Positions 4,977-5,746 of a stretch of 5,746 nt of DNA are shown in pieces. The notes under the pieces were generated by a model that was not told the origin of the DNA, searched no databases, and saw only the letters and a list, made by a program, of their open reading frames with translations. Numbering within the stretch: position 1 is the first letter of the stretch; the number at the start of each line of letters is the position of its first letter. The stretch is from Ruminococcus sp. CAG:382 (lineage in GTDB: Bacteria; Bacillota; Clostridia; Oscillospirales; CAG-382). The DNA lies in NCBI GenBank assembly GCA_000433115.1, contig FR892189.1, forward strand, positions 14,164 to 19,909. Reading direction: 5' to 3'. Made by a program: the position numbers and the translations under genes.

Positions 4977-5746
4977 TTATCCGAAGTATTTGAAAGCGGC
5001 AAGTGTGTCGAGCTTCTGATCGACCTCGACGCTGTCCGCGCCGTTTGCCTGGATGTAAATTTTGATCTTAGGCTCTGTTCCGGAAGGACGGATTATGACA
5101 TTTGAACCGTCGGAAAGCTCAAAGAAGAGCATATCCGATTTCGGCAATCCTGTCGAAGTCACGGCACCGGTTTTGATGTCCCGCACGGTACCGGCTGCGT
5201 AATCGCGTATGCGGACAACATCGGTTCCGCAGATTGTTTTGAACGGTGAAGCACGGAGAGCAGCCATCTTTGCGGACATTTCCTGCATCGGAAGTGCGCC
5301 TTCGATTTTGATATTCAGAATGGTTTCCTTAGCCCAGCCGTATTTGTCGTAAATATCGTAAAGCGCTTCGTAAAGCGATTTACCGAAACTCTTGTAGTGG
5401 GACGCGGCTTCGGCGATGAGGAGCGCGGCGGCAACGCCGTCCTTGTCACGTACATAACCACCCGAAAGGAAGCCTTGGCTCTCTTCATAGCCGAAGATGA
5501 AAGTGTGACTGCCATCGACGGCGTATTCTTTTATCTTTTCGCCGATATACTTGAATCCGGTAAGGACACAAACCGGCTCAACTCCGTTGTCGCGGCATAT
5601 TGTATCGAAAAGCGGCGAGGAAACGACCGAACGTATGGCACAGGCATTTTCGGGTAGCCTGCCGATTGAACGGCGGGCAGCGATTATATAGGAAACGAGC
5701 AAAGCTCCTATCTGGTTGCCTGAAAGGGCTATGAATTCACCGGAGG
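4977..5746 (-). CDS. pgcA: Alpha-phosphoglucomutase (PgcA type), C-terminal part
   Basis: The C-terminal ~256 residues of an alpha-D-phosphohexomutase, the cytoplasmic Mg-dependent enzyme that interconverts glucose-6-phosphate and glucose-1-phosphate, the precursor of UDP-glucose. The frame stays open to the right edge: codons before 5702 read SGEFIALSGNQIGA, matching the family's domain 3 entry (TGNQTGALL in relatives). The TTG at 5700-5702 is therefore an internal Leu codon and the true start lies outside the window. The sugar-specificity loop FGYEESQGF is at fragment residues ~84-92, then GGYVRDKDGVAAALL, and the domain 4 phosphate-binding loop RPSGTEPKIKIY (its RPS codons begin at 5090). 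The EES loop favours the PgcA/PGM2-like group over classical phosphomannomutase; the exact substrate is inferred. The catalytic Ser and DxDxDR metal loop are not in the window. It converges on ftsZ2 across a shared terminator, so it is not in the ftsZ operon. The stop is TAA (4979-4977). Confidence 0.93.
   Translation of the reverse strand, partial: SGEFIALSGNQIGALLVSYIIAARRSIGRLPENACAIRSVVSSPLFDTICRDNGVEPVCVLTGFKYIGEKIKEYAVDGSHTFIFGYEESQGFLSGGYVRDKDGVAAALLIAEAASHYKSFGKSLYEALYDIYDKYGWAKETILNIKIEGALPMQEMSAKMAALRASPFKTICGTDVVRIRDYAAGTVRDIKTGAVTSTGLPKSDMLFFELSDGSNVIIRPSGTEPKIKIYIQANGADSVEVDQKLDTLAAFKYFG

Overview
The window is a piece of a bacterial division and cell-wall (dcw) gene cluster. The families, gene order and Shine-Dalgarno-type ribosome binding sites suggest a Gram-positive Firmicute of the class Clostridia, perhaps an Oscillospiraceae/Ruminococcaceae-type gut or rumen anaerobe. 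That placement is inference from protein style and gene order and was not tested by a search.

Layout: the left end holds the last ~189 codons of an ftsW/spoVE-type lipid II polymerase (left end outside the window). It is followed after 15 nt by murG (lipid II synthesis) and after 10 nt by ftsQ/divIB (divisome POTRA protein). These three genes are tightly packed on the + strand and look like one transcription unit. A 149-nt intergenic stretch follows, holding a convincing sigma-A-type promoter, upstream A-tracts and two nested inverted repeats over the promoter. Next come two complete ftsZ genes in tandem, 30 nt apart. A strong hairpin terminator closes the + strand unit and also lies at the end of a convergent minus-strand gene, an alpha-phosphoglucomutase (pgcA type) that runs off the right edge.

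How the genes fit together: MurG makes lipid II at the inner membrane face, FtsW polymerises it at the septum, FtsQ scaffolds the divisome, and FtsZ forms the cytoplasmic ring that directs them. PgcA supplies glucose-1-phosphate for UDP-glucose. In Bacillus subtilis that branch feeds the UgtP-dependent control of FtsZ; whether it does so here is unknown.

The main point of interest is the pair of adjacent, full-length, apparently active FtsZ paralogs (about 71% identical over the globular part by hand count). Their linkers have diverged and both carry an atypical C-terminal peptide. No ftsA lies between ftsQ and ftsZ, and none of the sporulation genes often found after ftsZ in spore-forming Firmicutes (spoIIGA, sigE, sigG) follows. 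No RNA genes, mobile elements or CRISPR arrays were seen.
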